Positions 39,301-49,911 of a stretch of DNA of 64,000 bases are shown here, piece by piece (position 1 is the first letter of the stretch; every line of letters begins with the position of its first letter). Origin of the DNA: Apricaphanius iberus (taxonomy: Eukaryota; Chordata; Actinopteri; Cyprinodontiformes; Aphaniidae). Location: contig JAPXFQ010002909.1 in the NCBI GenBank assembly GCA_028564705.1, forward strand, positions 124,001 to 188,000, written 5' to 3'. The position numbers and the translations under genes were made by a program. Below the pieces are notes generated by a model. That model was not told the origin of the DNA. It worked only from the letters and a program-made list of their open reading frames with translations, and did no database searches.

Positions 39301-42300
39301 TTAAGGGTAATGAAGAGAGAGTGGATTATCCATCCTGAGAGCCAAAATCTCATGACACACTCTGCTCACTTCAATTCATTGGAGATATGATCAAGTTTAA
39401 ATCAAATTTATGGTAAATAATTTCTTAGAAGCTTTTAAATTATTTTTAAAAACTCACCAGCGTCTGTTGTTAGAATAGTTAGCATAACACAATAATACAT
39501 GGAATTGACAGAAATACTTTTATGACCATGAAACTGCTTTGTATAAAAATGTTACACAAATGTAGACTTCCATCATTCCCCATGGTTCCTGTTCTGGCAG
39601 ATTAAACCTCTTGGTTTTTAATGTGTATATATATGTATATATATATGTATATACATATATATATATACATATATATAACACATATATTCGTCAACTGTTA
39701 TTTTGTTTCAACAACATAGCATAAATAAAGTACTGCATCCATCAGACGCAGTAACCTTTAAGCACAGGCTAACACACAGCAGAAAACAAACGCACCCTAA
39801 GGCAGGCTGCAACCATATAAGGAGAACTCTCATTCTATTGGCTGGAACAGTTGCTAGGCAACGACACTTCTCAATCTGCGAGCGAGCACACAGAATCCGC
39901 AAGCAGAGAAGAGAGGTTCATAAGCACAGTTTTGATCTACGTAGAGATACAGTTTGCAAGCGTGGAAAAAATCTGTGAGCAAGAAACAGAATTAGAGAGA
40001 GAACTGATAATATGTGAGAAAGAGCAGAAGTTTTGAGCGCAAGCATTACAGGTTTTGTAGGAGAAGGCAGAATGATCCTCTCCCAAATTGTTATTGTATT
40101 CTCTTGATAAATGGCAGGAATTTTCTCCCATTCATAACTTCTAACAAATAACTTGTTTGGAAAGCATGGCAAAGCTTTTTCCCTTTTGCTGCCTTGGGCT
40201 GGTTTGCCGAATGCTCGCCTCTGCAGCATCCTATGGTGCATTTAAAGACAGCATGGAATAAAAATAAAGACATGAAAAAGTAACAGTTGACAAACGTTTG
40301 GGGTACGGAGGTCACTGAAGGTCCCACGCGTGCGTTTGTTACGGCCATAGGACTGAAAACACAACCATTTTACGAATCTTATCTTTCTCCTCCCTTTAGT
40401 CTTCTCTTAGCTATTTTGATTTTCTTTATGTATGAACGCGCTGGATGGAACCCGTCTCCTCGCCTTGCCCTGTGAACCTTTCACAGCTTCTGTGTTCTGG
40501 AGCTCACACGGAGAATCCTCTGAATGTTCAGGTTGTTGCCAGGGATGAAGAATCAGGAGAGGAAGCTTCGGCCTCAGTGGACATCGAAGTCCTGCAGCGA
40601 GGACATGCAGGTGAGGACAGAGCCTGGGTAGCCCTGAGCATCCACACGTGACAGTGAGACATGTTGGTGCATTCACTGTTTCAATCTTTCTGGTAGAGCT
40701 CTGTGTTTCAGTGCCTCGTGATGTGTTCGCTGACAGGATTTTTCTGCTTCCAGTGCCTCATGGTGCGTTCACTGAGCAGCAGCTGTTTGGAGATGTGGAC
40801 AGCAGGCTGGCAGGAGGAATTGCAGCACTGATCCTGCTAATGTTTCTGTCAGCCTTCCTGTTCCTGCTGCTTCGATTCTTTCGGAGGCGACGACCTCAGG
40901 AAGCTGAGGTCCTACCCTCCATGGCGGTCGGGAAACCAGCTACGGTGATCATGACACAACCAAGCATCACATCATTCTTTATTGTTGCAGTCTTTAGCTG
41001 TGTGAACAAACCTGCTGGTCCTGTGAGGAGAGAGCTGCGTTGTTTGGGATAAAAGACACTGAAGAGGAAGTGAGACATGAGTGGATGAAGCTGACAGACT
41101 CCTCTTCACACCAGATGTTTAGTCTTCATCCAGCAGGACCTTCAGCTTCTCCTAACTTCTCTATCCACAGCACTCCAAAGGATTTCCTCAAAGTTTATTT
41201 GTTGTGAAAAAACAGTTCAGCAGCAAGAAGAAATGTTCTGATCTGGATATAAAGGATTAGGTCAACGTAATGTTTCGAATGGCCTCCAGAGGGCAGAAGT
41301 GGCTGCATTGGTGGGGGCTTTTAAATGACATCAGGGGACATTTGACCATGTCCACGTCTCCTGCTGCTGAGGACAGGCTGGACCTTCATAAGAGCCATCT
41401 ACAGGTGCTGGCCAGTAAATTAGAATATCATCAAAAAGTTGAATTATTTCAATAATTCCATTCAAAACGTGAAACTTGTACATTATATTCATGCAATGCA
41501 CACAGACCAATGTATTTCCAATGTTTATTTCTTTTAATTTTGATATTTATAAGTGACAACTAATGAAAACTCCAAATTTGGTATCTCAAAAAATTAGAAT
41601 ATTTTAAAGGCCAATGAAAAAAAATGTTTTTTTTTTTAAATGTTGGCCAACTGAAAAGAATGAACATGAAAAGAATGTGCATGTATAGCACTCAATACTT
41701 AGTCGGGGCTCCTTTTGCCTCCATCACTGCAGTAATGCGGCGTGGCATGGACTCGATCAGTCTGTGGCACTGCTCAGGTGTTATGAGAGCCCAGGTTGCT
41801 CTGATAGTCGTCTTCAGCTCCTCTGCATTGTTGGGTCTAGCGTATTGCATCTTCCGCTTCACAATACCCCATAGATTTTCTATGGGGTTAAGGTCAGGCG
41901 AGTTTGCTGGCCAATCAAGGACAGGGATACCATGGTCCTTGAACCAGGTACTGGTGGTTTTGGCACTGTGTGCAGGTGCCAAGTCCTGTTGAAAAGTGAA
42001 GTCTGCATCCCCATAAAGTTGGTCAGCAGCAGGAAGCATGAAGTGCTCTAAAACTTCCTGGTAGACGGCTGCATTGACCTTGGACCTCAGGAAACAGAGT
42101 GGGCCAACACCGGCAGATGACATGGCACCCCACACCATCACTGACGGTGGAAACTTTACACTGGACCTCATGCAACGTGGATTCTGTGCTTCTCCGCTCT
42201 TCCTCCAGACTCTGGGTCCTTGATTTCCAAAGGAAATGCAAAAATTGCTTTCATCAGAAAACATAACTTTGGACCACTCAGCAGCAGTCCAGTCCTTTTT

Positions 42301-44611
42301 GTCCTTGGCCCAGGCGAGACGCTTCTTACGCTGTTTCTTGTTCAAGAGTGGCTTGACACACGGAATGCGACAGCTGAATCCCATGTCTTTCATGAGTCTC
42401 TTCGTGGTGGTTCTTGAAGCGCTGACTCCAGCTGCAGTCCACTCTTTGTGGATCTCCCCCACATTTTTGAATGGGTTTGTCGTCACAATTCTCTGCAGGG
42501 TGCGGTTATCCCTAGAGCTTGTACACTTTTTTCTACCACATTTTTTCCGTCCCTTCGCCTGTCTGTTAATGTGCTTGGACACAGAGCTCTGCGAACAGCC
42601 AGCTTCTTTAGCAATCACCTTTTGTGTCTTGCCCTCCTTGTACAAGGTGTCAATGGTCGTCTTTTGGACAGCTGTTAAGTCAGAAGTCTTCCCCATGATT
42701 GTGGAGCCTTCAGAACAAGACTGAGGGACCTTTTAAAGGCCTTTGCAGGTGTTTTGAGTTAATCAGCTGATTAGAGTGGCACCAGGTGTCTTCTATATTG
42801 AGACTTTTCAGAATATTCTAATTTTCTGAGATACTGAATTTGGTGTTTTCATTAGCTGTCAGTTGTAATAATAAAAATGAAAATTAATAAACACTTGAAA
42901 TATATCACTATGTGTGGAAGGAAAGTATACAGTTTAGAAGTTTCACATTTTGAATGGAATTACTGAAATAATTCAACTTTTTGATGATATTCTAATTTAC
43001 TGGCCAGCCCCTGTAAACTCAGCTTGGGCCCTCATCTCTTGCCAATCGGAGGTCAGATCAGCTCCACCTGCAGACGGTAAGCTGGAATCCCACCTCCCAC
43101 CAGGTGGAGCTCTCAGCCAAACGTCCAACATGAACATTTAGGATTACCAACCTGCTACAGCTGATTAACAGCTCACTTGGACCAGAACCGCCCTAAAGAA
43201 GCTGGTCCAACTCAGAATGGAGAAGAACCTTGGTTGGTCCTTTCAGACACATAATGGAGACATCCCAGATCGGCTCAAAGGGACAGTCAGCAGTCGGTTC
43301 TGGTATCACCGGACCAACAGCTCCTGGACCCTAATGCCAACTCTGGTTGATAAGGAGGTCAAAGGTTAGGTCAGGGTTCAGCCCCCACCTATGAACATCC
43401 ATCCAACTTTATTTATAAAGCACTTTTCCAACTACAAAAGCTTCTCAAAGTGCTTTAAAGGTTAAACGGGGCTGAGTACAGATGATCCAGGAAACGCCAT
43501 CATGGATCCGTCTGCATCAGCAGCAGCAGCTAAGGCACCGACCCAGGGCGCCCACAGGAAGGAGTGATGGTACCTCCACCCAGGCAGCTACAGCTGACCA
43601 CCGCCCCGATGCAGGGGGCTCCCACAGAGGAAACACTGGAAGGAAAATTAAAATAAGAAGTTAACATATTAAAATAATCAGTAGAAAATGAAATTAAGTA
43701 ATAAAACACTGATAAAATGCTAAGACTGATAGCATCCCAAATTATAAAATGTAAGAGAATGATAAAGATATGATCAGATAAAAGTGTAAAGCAGATAAAT
43801 AATAATAATCAGTTAAAAACTAAACTAAAAATTCAATCAAAAAAAGCATGCAGAGCGATTAAACATATATTAATAAATAATAATCAGTTAAAAGCTCGGC
43901 TAAAAAGGTGAATCTTAAAAACATGAATGTTCTCTGCGGCCCTGAGGTCCTCTGCCTGTTCCAGGGGTGAGGGCCATAATAATTGATCCATCCATCCATC
44001 ACCACCCATCACCCTAATCCATCCATCTCCATTAATTAATAATAATATACCATTTCTGATGACGTAGCAGCTGTAGTAATAAATTCTCAGTCATTCATCT
44101 TGGTCTTGCGTATAGTCTGATGGTGCGTTCACACCACCCCAAACATCAACGGTGTGGTGTGAACGCACCATGAGGCCAACATGCTACCATCGAAGGTTAA
44201 CGCTGCTGATGTTTGGTTCCTTCTCACACTGATTCTCTGTGGTTCTTCTGTGGCCTCCAGGTGAGCTCCAGATCTACAGGGTTTATAGATGAGGCTCTCA
44301 GTCGTCAGGCTTCCATGCAGTCTGGCAGCTTCCACGGCAGACGGGGCCTTTACACCCGGAGACAGTCTCTTCCTCCTCCAACCTCCTCCTCAGCAGCAGA
44401 CAGCAGATCCAGACCTCCACCTCCTGCTCCATCCTCTGAGGGGGATCCGGCCGGTCGCTGCAGCTTTCAGACGGATCTGTTCACCATTGTAGAGAAACCT
44501 CCAGGTGAAGCTCAGATCTGGGAGAGCTCACCTGACGTCACTGCTGGTCTGCCCTCTTCAAGCCAGTCCCAGCTGGTTAACGTTAACACTGACCAATCAA
44601 GGGACACTTAG
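30307..44611 (+). CDS. cdhr5: Cadherin-related family member 5-like (mu-protocadherin)
   Basis: Single-pass cadherin. Mammalian CDHR5 pairs with CDHR2 to tether microvilli of the brush border. Exons joining in frame: 30307-30373, 30460-30668, 30737-30793, 30864-30956, 31029-31115, 31224-31334, 31409-31573, 35872-35962, about 36004-36146, 36223-36423, 36497-36619, 40532-40610, 40754-40944, 44261-44611 (about 655 aa). Signal peptide 1-22. Ca-site NENDNKPKF at 122-130, DVDDQYPHFLPC near 230, ARDGDRGIN, then one TM (about 495-515) with an Arg-rich stop and a 140-aa tail. FLPC...VC, GPI-A-DGDRGIN and DxxFSD match CDHR5 specifically. Four cadherin repeats and no mucin Ser/Thr/Pro repeats. Uncertain: acceptor at 36003 (36009 or 36039 also keep frame) and donor at 40944 (weak gtgatc). 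Confidence 0.85.
31899..34873. mobile_element. TIR element in cdhr5 intron, host of a hAT
   Basis: Ends GGGGCCTGTTCCAGAAAAC (left) and complement of GGGGTCTGTTCCAGAAAAC (right), one mismatch in 19. The inner sequence next to the left end is of a fish 'gcctgactatgtcggttccag' type. About 2.97 kb in total, 1.25 kb without the nested hAT. No transposase frame; no clear target duplication (TTA versus TGG). Confidence 0.65.
32492..34213. mobile_element. hAT-like transposon, non-autonomous
   Basis: Ends CAGGGGCGATTTTAG and complement of CAGGGGTGATTCTAG, with a perfect 8-bp target duplication CCAATAAC (32484-32491 and 34214-34221), the hAT hallmark. 1722 bp, very AT-rich, no transposase; a LINE-tail-like fragment lies near 33640-33760. 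Confidence 0.85.
34895..35040 (+). mobile_element. LINE 3' tail fragment
   Basis: Matches the last part of the LINE tail at 22540-22640 (caatctgctgggattc... to ...aaactgaa). Confidence 0.65.
35104..35760. mobile_element. PIF/Harbinger-like non-autonomous element, copy 2
   Basis: Right end complementary to AGCCTAGTTTCTACTTCTCC and followed by TTA (35761-35763). Left end AGCCTCATTTATACTTCTCC preceded by TTC. Internal sequence (for example around 35510-35575) matches copy 1 at 22965-23600 inverted. Ends about 110 bp before the cdhr5 exon at 35872. Confidence 0.7.
36620..37841. other. cdhr5 intron, unique sequence
   Basis: Intronic, no exon or repeat family recognised. Confidence 0.4.
37842..38222 (+). 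repeat. Left arm of long inverted repeat
   Basis: About 380 bp, nearly identical to the reverse complement of 39752-40132. It holds GTTGCCTAGCAAC (38116-38128), a perfect RFX X-box type palindrome, then CCAAT (38137-38141) and TTATATGG (38158-38165), an order resembling a core promoter pointing to the spacer. Confidence 0.8.
38223..39751. other. Spacer between inverted arms
   Basis: 1.5 kb AT-rich, no long open frame. An ATG in fair context at 38739 opens a 9-codon frame ending at a possible donor (gtaaat). A palindromic TA/TG microsatellite lies at 39620-39690. Confidence 0.5.
39620..39690 (+). repeat. Palindromic TA/TGTA microsatellite
   Basis: Alternating TATA and TGTATA/TATACA blocks form a near-palindrome of about 60 bp, able to extrude a hairpin. 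Confidence 0.8.
39752..40132 (-). repeat. Right arm of long inverted repeat
   Basis: Reverse complement of the left arm with only a few differences. The X-box palindrome is at 39850-39862. Confidence 0.8.
41402..43013 (-). mobile_element. Complete Tc1-like transposon in last cdhr5 intron
   Basis: 1612 bp between TA duplications (41400-41401, 43014-43015). The terminal inverted repeats are about 205 bp, beginning CAGG..CTGGCCAGTAAATT. An inner repeat of AATTAGAATAT (41591 and 42813 regions) gives the IR/DR layout known from Sleeping Beauty-type elements. One uninterrupted transposase frame fills the middle. Confidence 0.95.
41692..42696 (-). CDS. Tc1-like DD34E transposase, full-length frame
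   Basis: 334-aa cut-and-paste transposase. An N-terminal paired-like helix-turn-helix (about 8-45) and a Lys/Arg-rich linker (48-62) would bind the inverted repeats. Catalytic triad Asp148 (MFSDESN), Asp238 (FQQDLAPAH) and Glu273 (NPIENLW), with exactly 34 residues between the last two. WPANSPDLNPIENLW is intact. Length is usual for Tc1-like enzymes (about 340 aa). There is no stop or frameshift. The second block reads QQDLAPAH where many relatives have QQDNAPAH, which might affect activity. It lies antisense to cdhr5. Confidence 0.95.
   Translation of the reverse strand: MGKTSDLTAVQKTTIDTLYKEGKTQKVIAKEAGCSQSSVSKHINRQAKGRKKCGRKKCTSSRDNRTLQRIVTTNPFKNVGEIHKEWTAAGVSASRTTTKRLMKDMGFSCRIPCVKPLLNKKQRKKRLAWAKDKKDWTAAEWSKVMFSDESNFCISFGNQGPRVWRKSGEAQNPRCMRSSVKFPPSVMVWGAMSSAGVGPLCFLRSKVNAAVYQEVLEHFMLPAADQLYGDADFTFQQDLAPAHSAKTTSTWFKDHGIPVLDWPANSPDLNPIENLWGIVKRKMQYARPNNAEELKTTIRATWALITPEQCHRLIESMPRRITAVMEAKGAPTKY
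43390..44115. other. cdhr5 intron with LINE/SINE tail
   Basis: 43400-43470 has the 'ttatttataaagcactttt...caaagtgcttt' fish repeat tail, recurring at 57925-57985. The rest is AT-rich, plus a CCAT-rich tract (43985-44030). Confidence 0.5.
44120..44171. repeat. 52-bp perfect-arm hairpin
   Basis: Arms ATGGTGCGTTCACACCAC and its exact complement (18 bp each) around a 16-nt loop. It lies 90 bp before the last cdhr5 exon. Probably two TIRs left after an internal deletion of a MITE. Confidence 0.85.
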
Positions 44612-45168
44612 AAGATCAAATCAAGACTTTAAACCACTTACCTGGAAGAGCCAGTGTGATTGGTTGAACCTCTTTGTTCACTGAATTAGTGGACTTCAGA
44701 GATGATTTATGATTAATTTCAAACAACTTTCTGATTTCCACTGAGACTTTAATTTTAGGTGCAATAATTAGCTGAGTGACCAGCAGGGGGCAGGGCGAGC
44801 TCTCTTTGTGACGTCCATCCTGAGGTGGAGCACAAGCCTTAGAACCTGGAAGTGGAGCTCCTGTGGAGGGTGGTTCAGTGGTCCAATCGGTCTTTGTGGT
44901 ACTGGGGAGTTTCTGCAGGGAAACAATGTTTTATTAACTGTGGGACTCACTGGGAAGACTGGACTGTCCTGGTTCTGATCCAGACTTCACAGATATACAT
45001 TGTGGGAGGAACAAAGTTCTATCTGACAGTGGAACAGCTTCACTGCAGGGATCCTCAGATCACACCATGTAGTGGAGCTCAGCAGACTGTCCCACAGCTA
45101 AAGGATTCACCACCAGGTTAACGTTCTAGGAGACGAAGGAACCCCCCCGGTTAGATCCAGATCTACTA

Positions 45169-45174
45169 AATAAA
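45169..45174 (+). promoter_or_regulatory. cdhr5 polyadenylation signal
   Basis: AATAAA about 560 nt after the stop; the first good signal downstream of the last exon. Confidence 0.5.
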
Positions 45175-45199
45175 GCGCCTAAAAGATAGTAAAAATGAT

Positions 45200-46340
45200 T
45201 TGTTAGCAGATGAATGTTTGAAATGAATCTTCTCCACCACCGTTCTCTTATCATCTATAAACCCACACTCTGCCTGCTCGTTTGACATTAGGAACCAAAG
45301 GCCTGGGTCTTGTTTCAGGTACGAATAATAATAAAATCAGCTGAACTCCAATTCTTCATCACCTGGTCAGAACCTCAGTAACAACCTTTGTTCATCCATC
45401 AGCTGGATCCTCAAGGTTCCCACTAGTAGCACATGTCAAATCCATGAAACATAAAAATTTAAAACAAAGAAAAAACTTTGATCAAATATTCAGACCAGAA
45501 CCAGAACCCTTCAAACTTAACACATAAAACATGAATGAAATTAAGTGAAGTTTAATGTTAAAATATTTAAGAAAAACAAGACAATAACTTACTCCATCCA
45601 GCATCTGGGTTCTTCCCTTATGAAACTAAACGGATTCAAAGAAAGAACCAAAACCAGCATCACAACTTTATGATTTTAATAACTTTCAGCTGATTGTTTT
45701 TCCAGATCCTCTCCAAGCCTTCACTCTGACGGGATTTACAGCAATGTACTGCCACCTTGTGGCTTTCTGTGGAACCAGCCAGTCCACAGATAAACTAATG
45801 CCTCCTAGTGGGAAAACCAGAAACTGTAGCCATTTCAATAATAATTCAAACTTTCTCCAGAAACCATTTTTAATGCCTGTAAAAATTAATCTGGATCAGA
45901 AGGAACTCCTAATATTCCTGGTGCAGATTAGCTTTACTACATAATAAATATAAGATGTATGGTTTTAACAGATATAATAATTTAATATATATAGATAAAC
46001 ATTCATAAGATAAGATCTAACAACTGAACGAGCCCAGCAGACCTACAGTCAGGAAACTAGGTAGACAAAATTAGAACCATAGTGAGAACCCCAATTACAT
46101 TCCGATCTATGGGATCTTTGTTCCGTCATCTTTATTAAATATATTTGTTCTCCTTTTGGAACAGTGCGGTTTTAATAACTAGTTTGTGTTAACTGTAGTA
46201 AAATGGCTGTGTGTGTTTTTGGTTTCCTATAAGAATTAATACCAAATCCATCAAAGAATAAACATTACTACCTTCACCTTTAACTGTTACCATCGTTTTA
46301 AACATAAAGTACATCATGCTGGCGATAAGATATTACAAAC
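45200..46340. other. Intergenic, nothing recognised
   Basis: AT-rich, short random frames only. Confidence 0.4.
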
Positions 46341-46344
46341 GTAA

Positions 46345-47096
46345 CACTAACTGAAGCTAACGCAGGCTGGGGGTGGAGGGTTAACGCTCCGAGCCGACAT
46401 AGCTACAAGCTAGTCATAAGCTAGTCGGGAGCTAACTGAAGCTAACGCAGGCTGGGGGTGGAGGGTTAACGCTCCGAGCCGACATACCTAGAAGCTAGTC
46501 AGAAGCTAGTCGGGAGCTAACTGAAGCTAACGTAGGCTGGGGGTGGAGGGTTAACGCTCCGAGCCGACTAGCTACAAGCTAGTCAGAAGCTAGTCGGGAG
46601 CTAACTGAAGCTAACGCAGGCTGGGGGTGGAGGGTTAACGCTCCGAGCCGACATAGCTACAAGCTAGTCATAAGCTAGTCGGGAGCTAACTGAAGCTAAC
46701 GCAGGCTGGGGGTGGAGGGTTAACGCTCCGAGCCGACATAGCTACAAGCTAGTCAGAAGCTAGTCGGGAGCTAACTGAAGCTAACGCAGGCTGGGGGTGG
46801 AGGGTTAACGCTCCGAGCCGACATACCTAGAAGCTAGTCAGAAGCTAGTCGGGAGCTAACTGAAGCTAACGTAGGCTGGGGGCGGAGGGTTAACGCTCCG
46901 AGCCGACGTAGCTACAAGCTAGTCAGAAGCTAGTCGGGAGCTAACTGAAGCTAACGCAGGCTGGGGGTGGAGGGTTAACGCTCCGAGCCGACATACCTAC
47001 AAGCTAGTCAGAAGCTAGTCGGGAGCTAACTGAAGCTAACGTAGGCTGGGGGTGGAGGGTTAACGCTCCGAGCCGATATAACTACAAGCTAGTCGG
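46345..47096 (+). repeat. 85-bp tandem satellite, about 9 copies
   Basis: Units start at about 46351, 46436, 46521, 46605, 46690, 46775, 46860, 46945 and 47030 (spacing 85, once 84). Each holds CTGAAGCTAACG, GGAGGGTTAACGCTCCGAGC and a variable GCTAGTC block. The variants (gcagg/gtagg, catagc/catacc, cataag/cagaag) recur in a staggered order. Confidence 0.95.
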
Positions 47097-47828
47097 GAAA
47101 GTTAACAACAATGGAAGCGTATCCAGTTTGTGTTAACACATGACTATAAAACAAGGGACCCAGTTCTGGTGAACTATACTGGAATATGAGCTCTTTTTAA
47201 TATTCATTGTTTGATTGTTGTGTTACCATGGTTACAATCTGATGCTTTAGTTTAACCTATTCTGTTTGAGCTTCAGATTGTCTCAGATAACATGAACAAT
47301 TACCTGTGATTGATTTTAAGGGTCCGCTAAATAAACTCTGCCTACTTTCCCAGATTAGACCAAATCTGGATAGAAATGCTCTTATTGTGAGTAGTGGTTT
47401 TAACAGATAGGGGGCGCCCCTGAGTCAGTATCTACTTTGGGCCCCAGAAGACTTTAGGCCGGCCCTGGCTGAATTTTCCCCTCATCACCCAGAATCTAAG
47501 TGATATTGTTATATAATTTTGAATATACAGGTTAAGATGAAAGTTTATGGCCACCAGTACATTTTATTTTAATATTAATAATATGTATATGAAGGGATGT
47601 CCAGAAAAAAAGGAGATTTGACCTGAAAGTGTGTCTACCTATGGTCTAATACATTTTGGGAAAGTGTCTGTGTGTGTTTGGAAAGGGGGACTAATTGTCA
47701 TTTTGTTTTTACAATTGTGGGGGAGCGATGGGAATGTGGGTTATGTGGGGTCATTTTAATCTGTAAAGCACTTTGAGCTGCTTTTTTTTTTTGTATGAAC
47801 AACGCTTTATAAATAAAGTTCAAACATC
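47097..47828. other. Intergenic with hAT-like end
   Basis: At 47450-47469 the sequence ends in ...AGGCCGGCCCTG, like a hAT terminus; I found no matching left end. 47756-47826 looks like a LINE tail ('ctttgagctgc...ataaagttc'). Confidence 0.35.
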
Positions 47829-47881
47829 CCACTTACAGGACATAGGAATGCTTTACATGCTATCCTATGTCCTGTAGGTGG
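47829..47881. repeat. 53-nt hairpin
   Basis: Arms CCACTTACAGGACATAGGA and TCCTATGTCCTGTAGGTGG pair with one mismatch (G-T in RNA) across 19 positions, with a 15-nt loop. Class unknown: miniature transposon or hairpin RNA. Confidence 0.75.
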
Positions 47882-47934
47882 AATAAAAAAATACTATGTT
47901 AAGGTATAAAAGTCAGTTCTATTCAATTTATTTC

Positions 47935-48200
47935 TATAGCGCCAATTCACAACAAAAATCATCTCAATCCAATTATCCAAACATTCCAATCAGATAAAAG
48001 TTTTCTATGTAAGGAATCCCAGCAGATTGTGCTGAGTCATTAATGTGAGGTTGTACCCGGATCATGCAGACTCCAACCACAGCTATTCATCAGCAATCCC
48101 TCATACTGAGCAAGCATGTAGCGACAGTGGAGAGGAAAAACTCCCCTTTAACAGGAAGAAACCTCCAGCAGAACCAGAACCTGGATCAGTACAAGCGGTC
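47935..48200 (-). mobile_element. LINE 3' tail fragment
   Basis: Same tail as 9085-9370 (ctatagcgccaattcacaac ... aggaagaaacctccagcaga), same orientation as that minus-strand copy. Confidence 0.75.
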
Positions 48201-49700
48201 ATCTGTCACAACCGTCATTCTTCTTCCTTCAGTTAGATCAGTACAGTCCACTGGTTTAAAAAGTTCTGCTTCTGATTCCTGGTTCCACACAACTTTCTTG
48301 GCTTGATAAGTTCTTCTTTGGTGCTGAACACTGGATCTCTGGGAGGGTCCGTTTAGACTACCGGGTAATCCAGAACCACTTGCTCAGTAAAGGTCTCAGG
48401 GATCATGGGCCGTGATGTAAGCACTGAGCTCTGGTTCTGCAGGACCGGTCCAAAGGTCCTGCTGGCCATTGAACCATTAGTAAAAGTGGAATATAAACTC
48501 AGGTGGACCTGGAGGAGACGTGTTTATCATCTTCATACCAGTAACCTGGATAGACCATCATGGTGGACCAGTTCTGACCCATGAACCGGTTGGGTCATCT
48601 CCAGATGTTTGACCAATCATCAGCCTCCTTAGTTAGACCCTCTACAACCCTGTTGGACCTGGTTCTGTTCTCTTATGACTGGAGGAGGAACCTGAAAGTT
48701 TACTGAAAACAGCTGCATGTCATTCACCACAGGAAACAACATGCAGGCCTTCAACATAAAAGCCTCAGATTAAACGTTCTAATGGACATGAATGATTCCT
48801 CCAATAAGTTTCAGTTTCAGGCCCATTTAAGCCACTGAAGGAACACAGCAGCAGGTTTATCTCTACAGGACCTGTCCACCTCCACGACACTAGGGGGCGT
48901 ACAGGTCAGATCCCAGCTGAACCTGCGCCCATCAGACTGGAGGCTCCGCTCCATTCGGACCAGAACCTCTGAGACCGTCACATGACCAGAGGTGAGTAAA
49001 GTAGACAATAATAGTACTCAAGTAAAAGCAGCACTACTTCAGCAGCTTTTTACTTTATATATCTGGTTAAAAAAAAGACTACTCAAGTACTGAGTATTTG
49101 TTCTGAGATCAAAGCATATGATTTATTAAATAAAATGTATTTTACAGGTAAAATATGTCAAGTTATGTTAAAATTCTAAAGACTTAAAAAATATAGAAAT
49201 ACATAAAATAATTTTAAAGTAACAAATGTACATTTTGCAATATATATATATAATATATATATATATATAAATATAAAATAGGAATGCAACAATACCACGT
49301 TTTTAAACACATATACAATACCGATCCCTAGAGCCAATACTTCTAGCACACAAAGAAATAAAGACAGGTTTTATTTTCTGCTCTGCTTGTTATAACAAAT
49401 AATGGTGAAATAGATTAAAAAAAGAAAACGTGAAAATGACCACAAAACTAAAACTTTAAAGTGAAAAATGAAAAAAATGAACATTTTCTGTTAGATTATC
49501 GCAGGTTCTTGTTCTTGTAGATTTTTTATATTGATCAGATTGACCCAGCAAAGAAGGACTCTTCTGGAGGAAGCAAAGAAGTCACCTTACTGGTCCCACT
49601 GAACCAGAGTTAGTTTTAGGAGATATGAGGGATTCTAACCCTCCTCTCCAGGGTCAGGTAACACAAAGTAGCGCGGATATTTGCCGATGTGAATCTGTTC
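48201..49700. other. Upstream region of irf5
   Basis: No coding exon recognised. A TA-rich tract lies at 49241-49280. The final part before 49911 becomes GC-richer, as expected for a vertebrate promoter. I could not pick a clear TATA box or interferon response element. Confidence 0.35.
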
Positions 49701-49719
49701 GGTTCTGATTCGGATCAAA

Positions 49720-49911
49720 CGCGCAACGCTGGGGCTTTTATTGTGAAAATACGGCTATATTTGGGCGGAAGCTGTTCTCGTTCAGTCCCATTTGGTGTCG
49801 GGCGGTTCCGCTCCGGAATCCGGATCGGTTCCGTGGCTGTTTGTTGACAGTTAGGAGCTGAGCACGCGGCTGTTTCACGACCGGAACAAACCGAATCGGA
49901 ACCGAGATCCG
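49720..49911 (+). other. irf5: Probable non-coding first exon of irf5
   Basis: GC-rich block with many CGG/CCG motifs ending in a consensus donor (ccg|gtgagt, 49911/49912), 170 bp before the coding exon acceptor. The 5' end is a guess. Confidence 0.45.

Noticed and set aside
41624..42724. Plus-strand frames across the Tc1-like element
   Set aside because: Antisense of the transposase frame.
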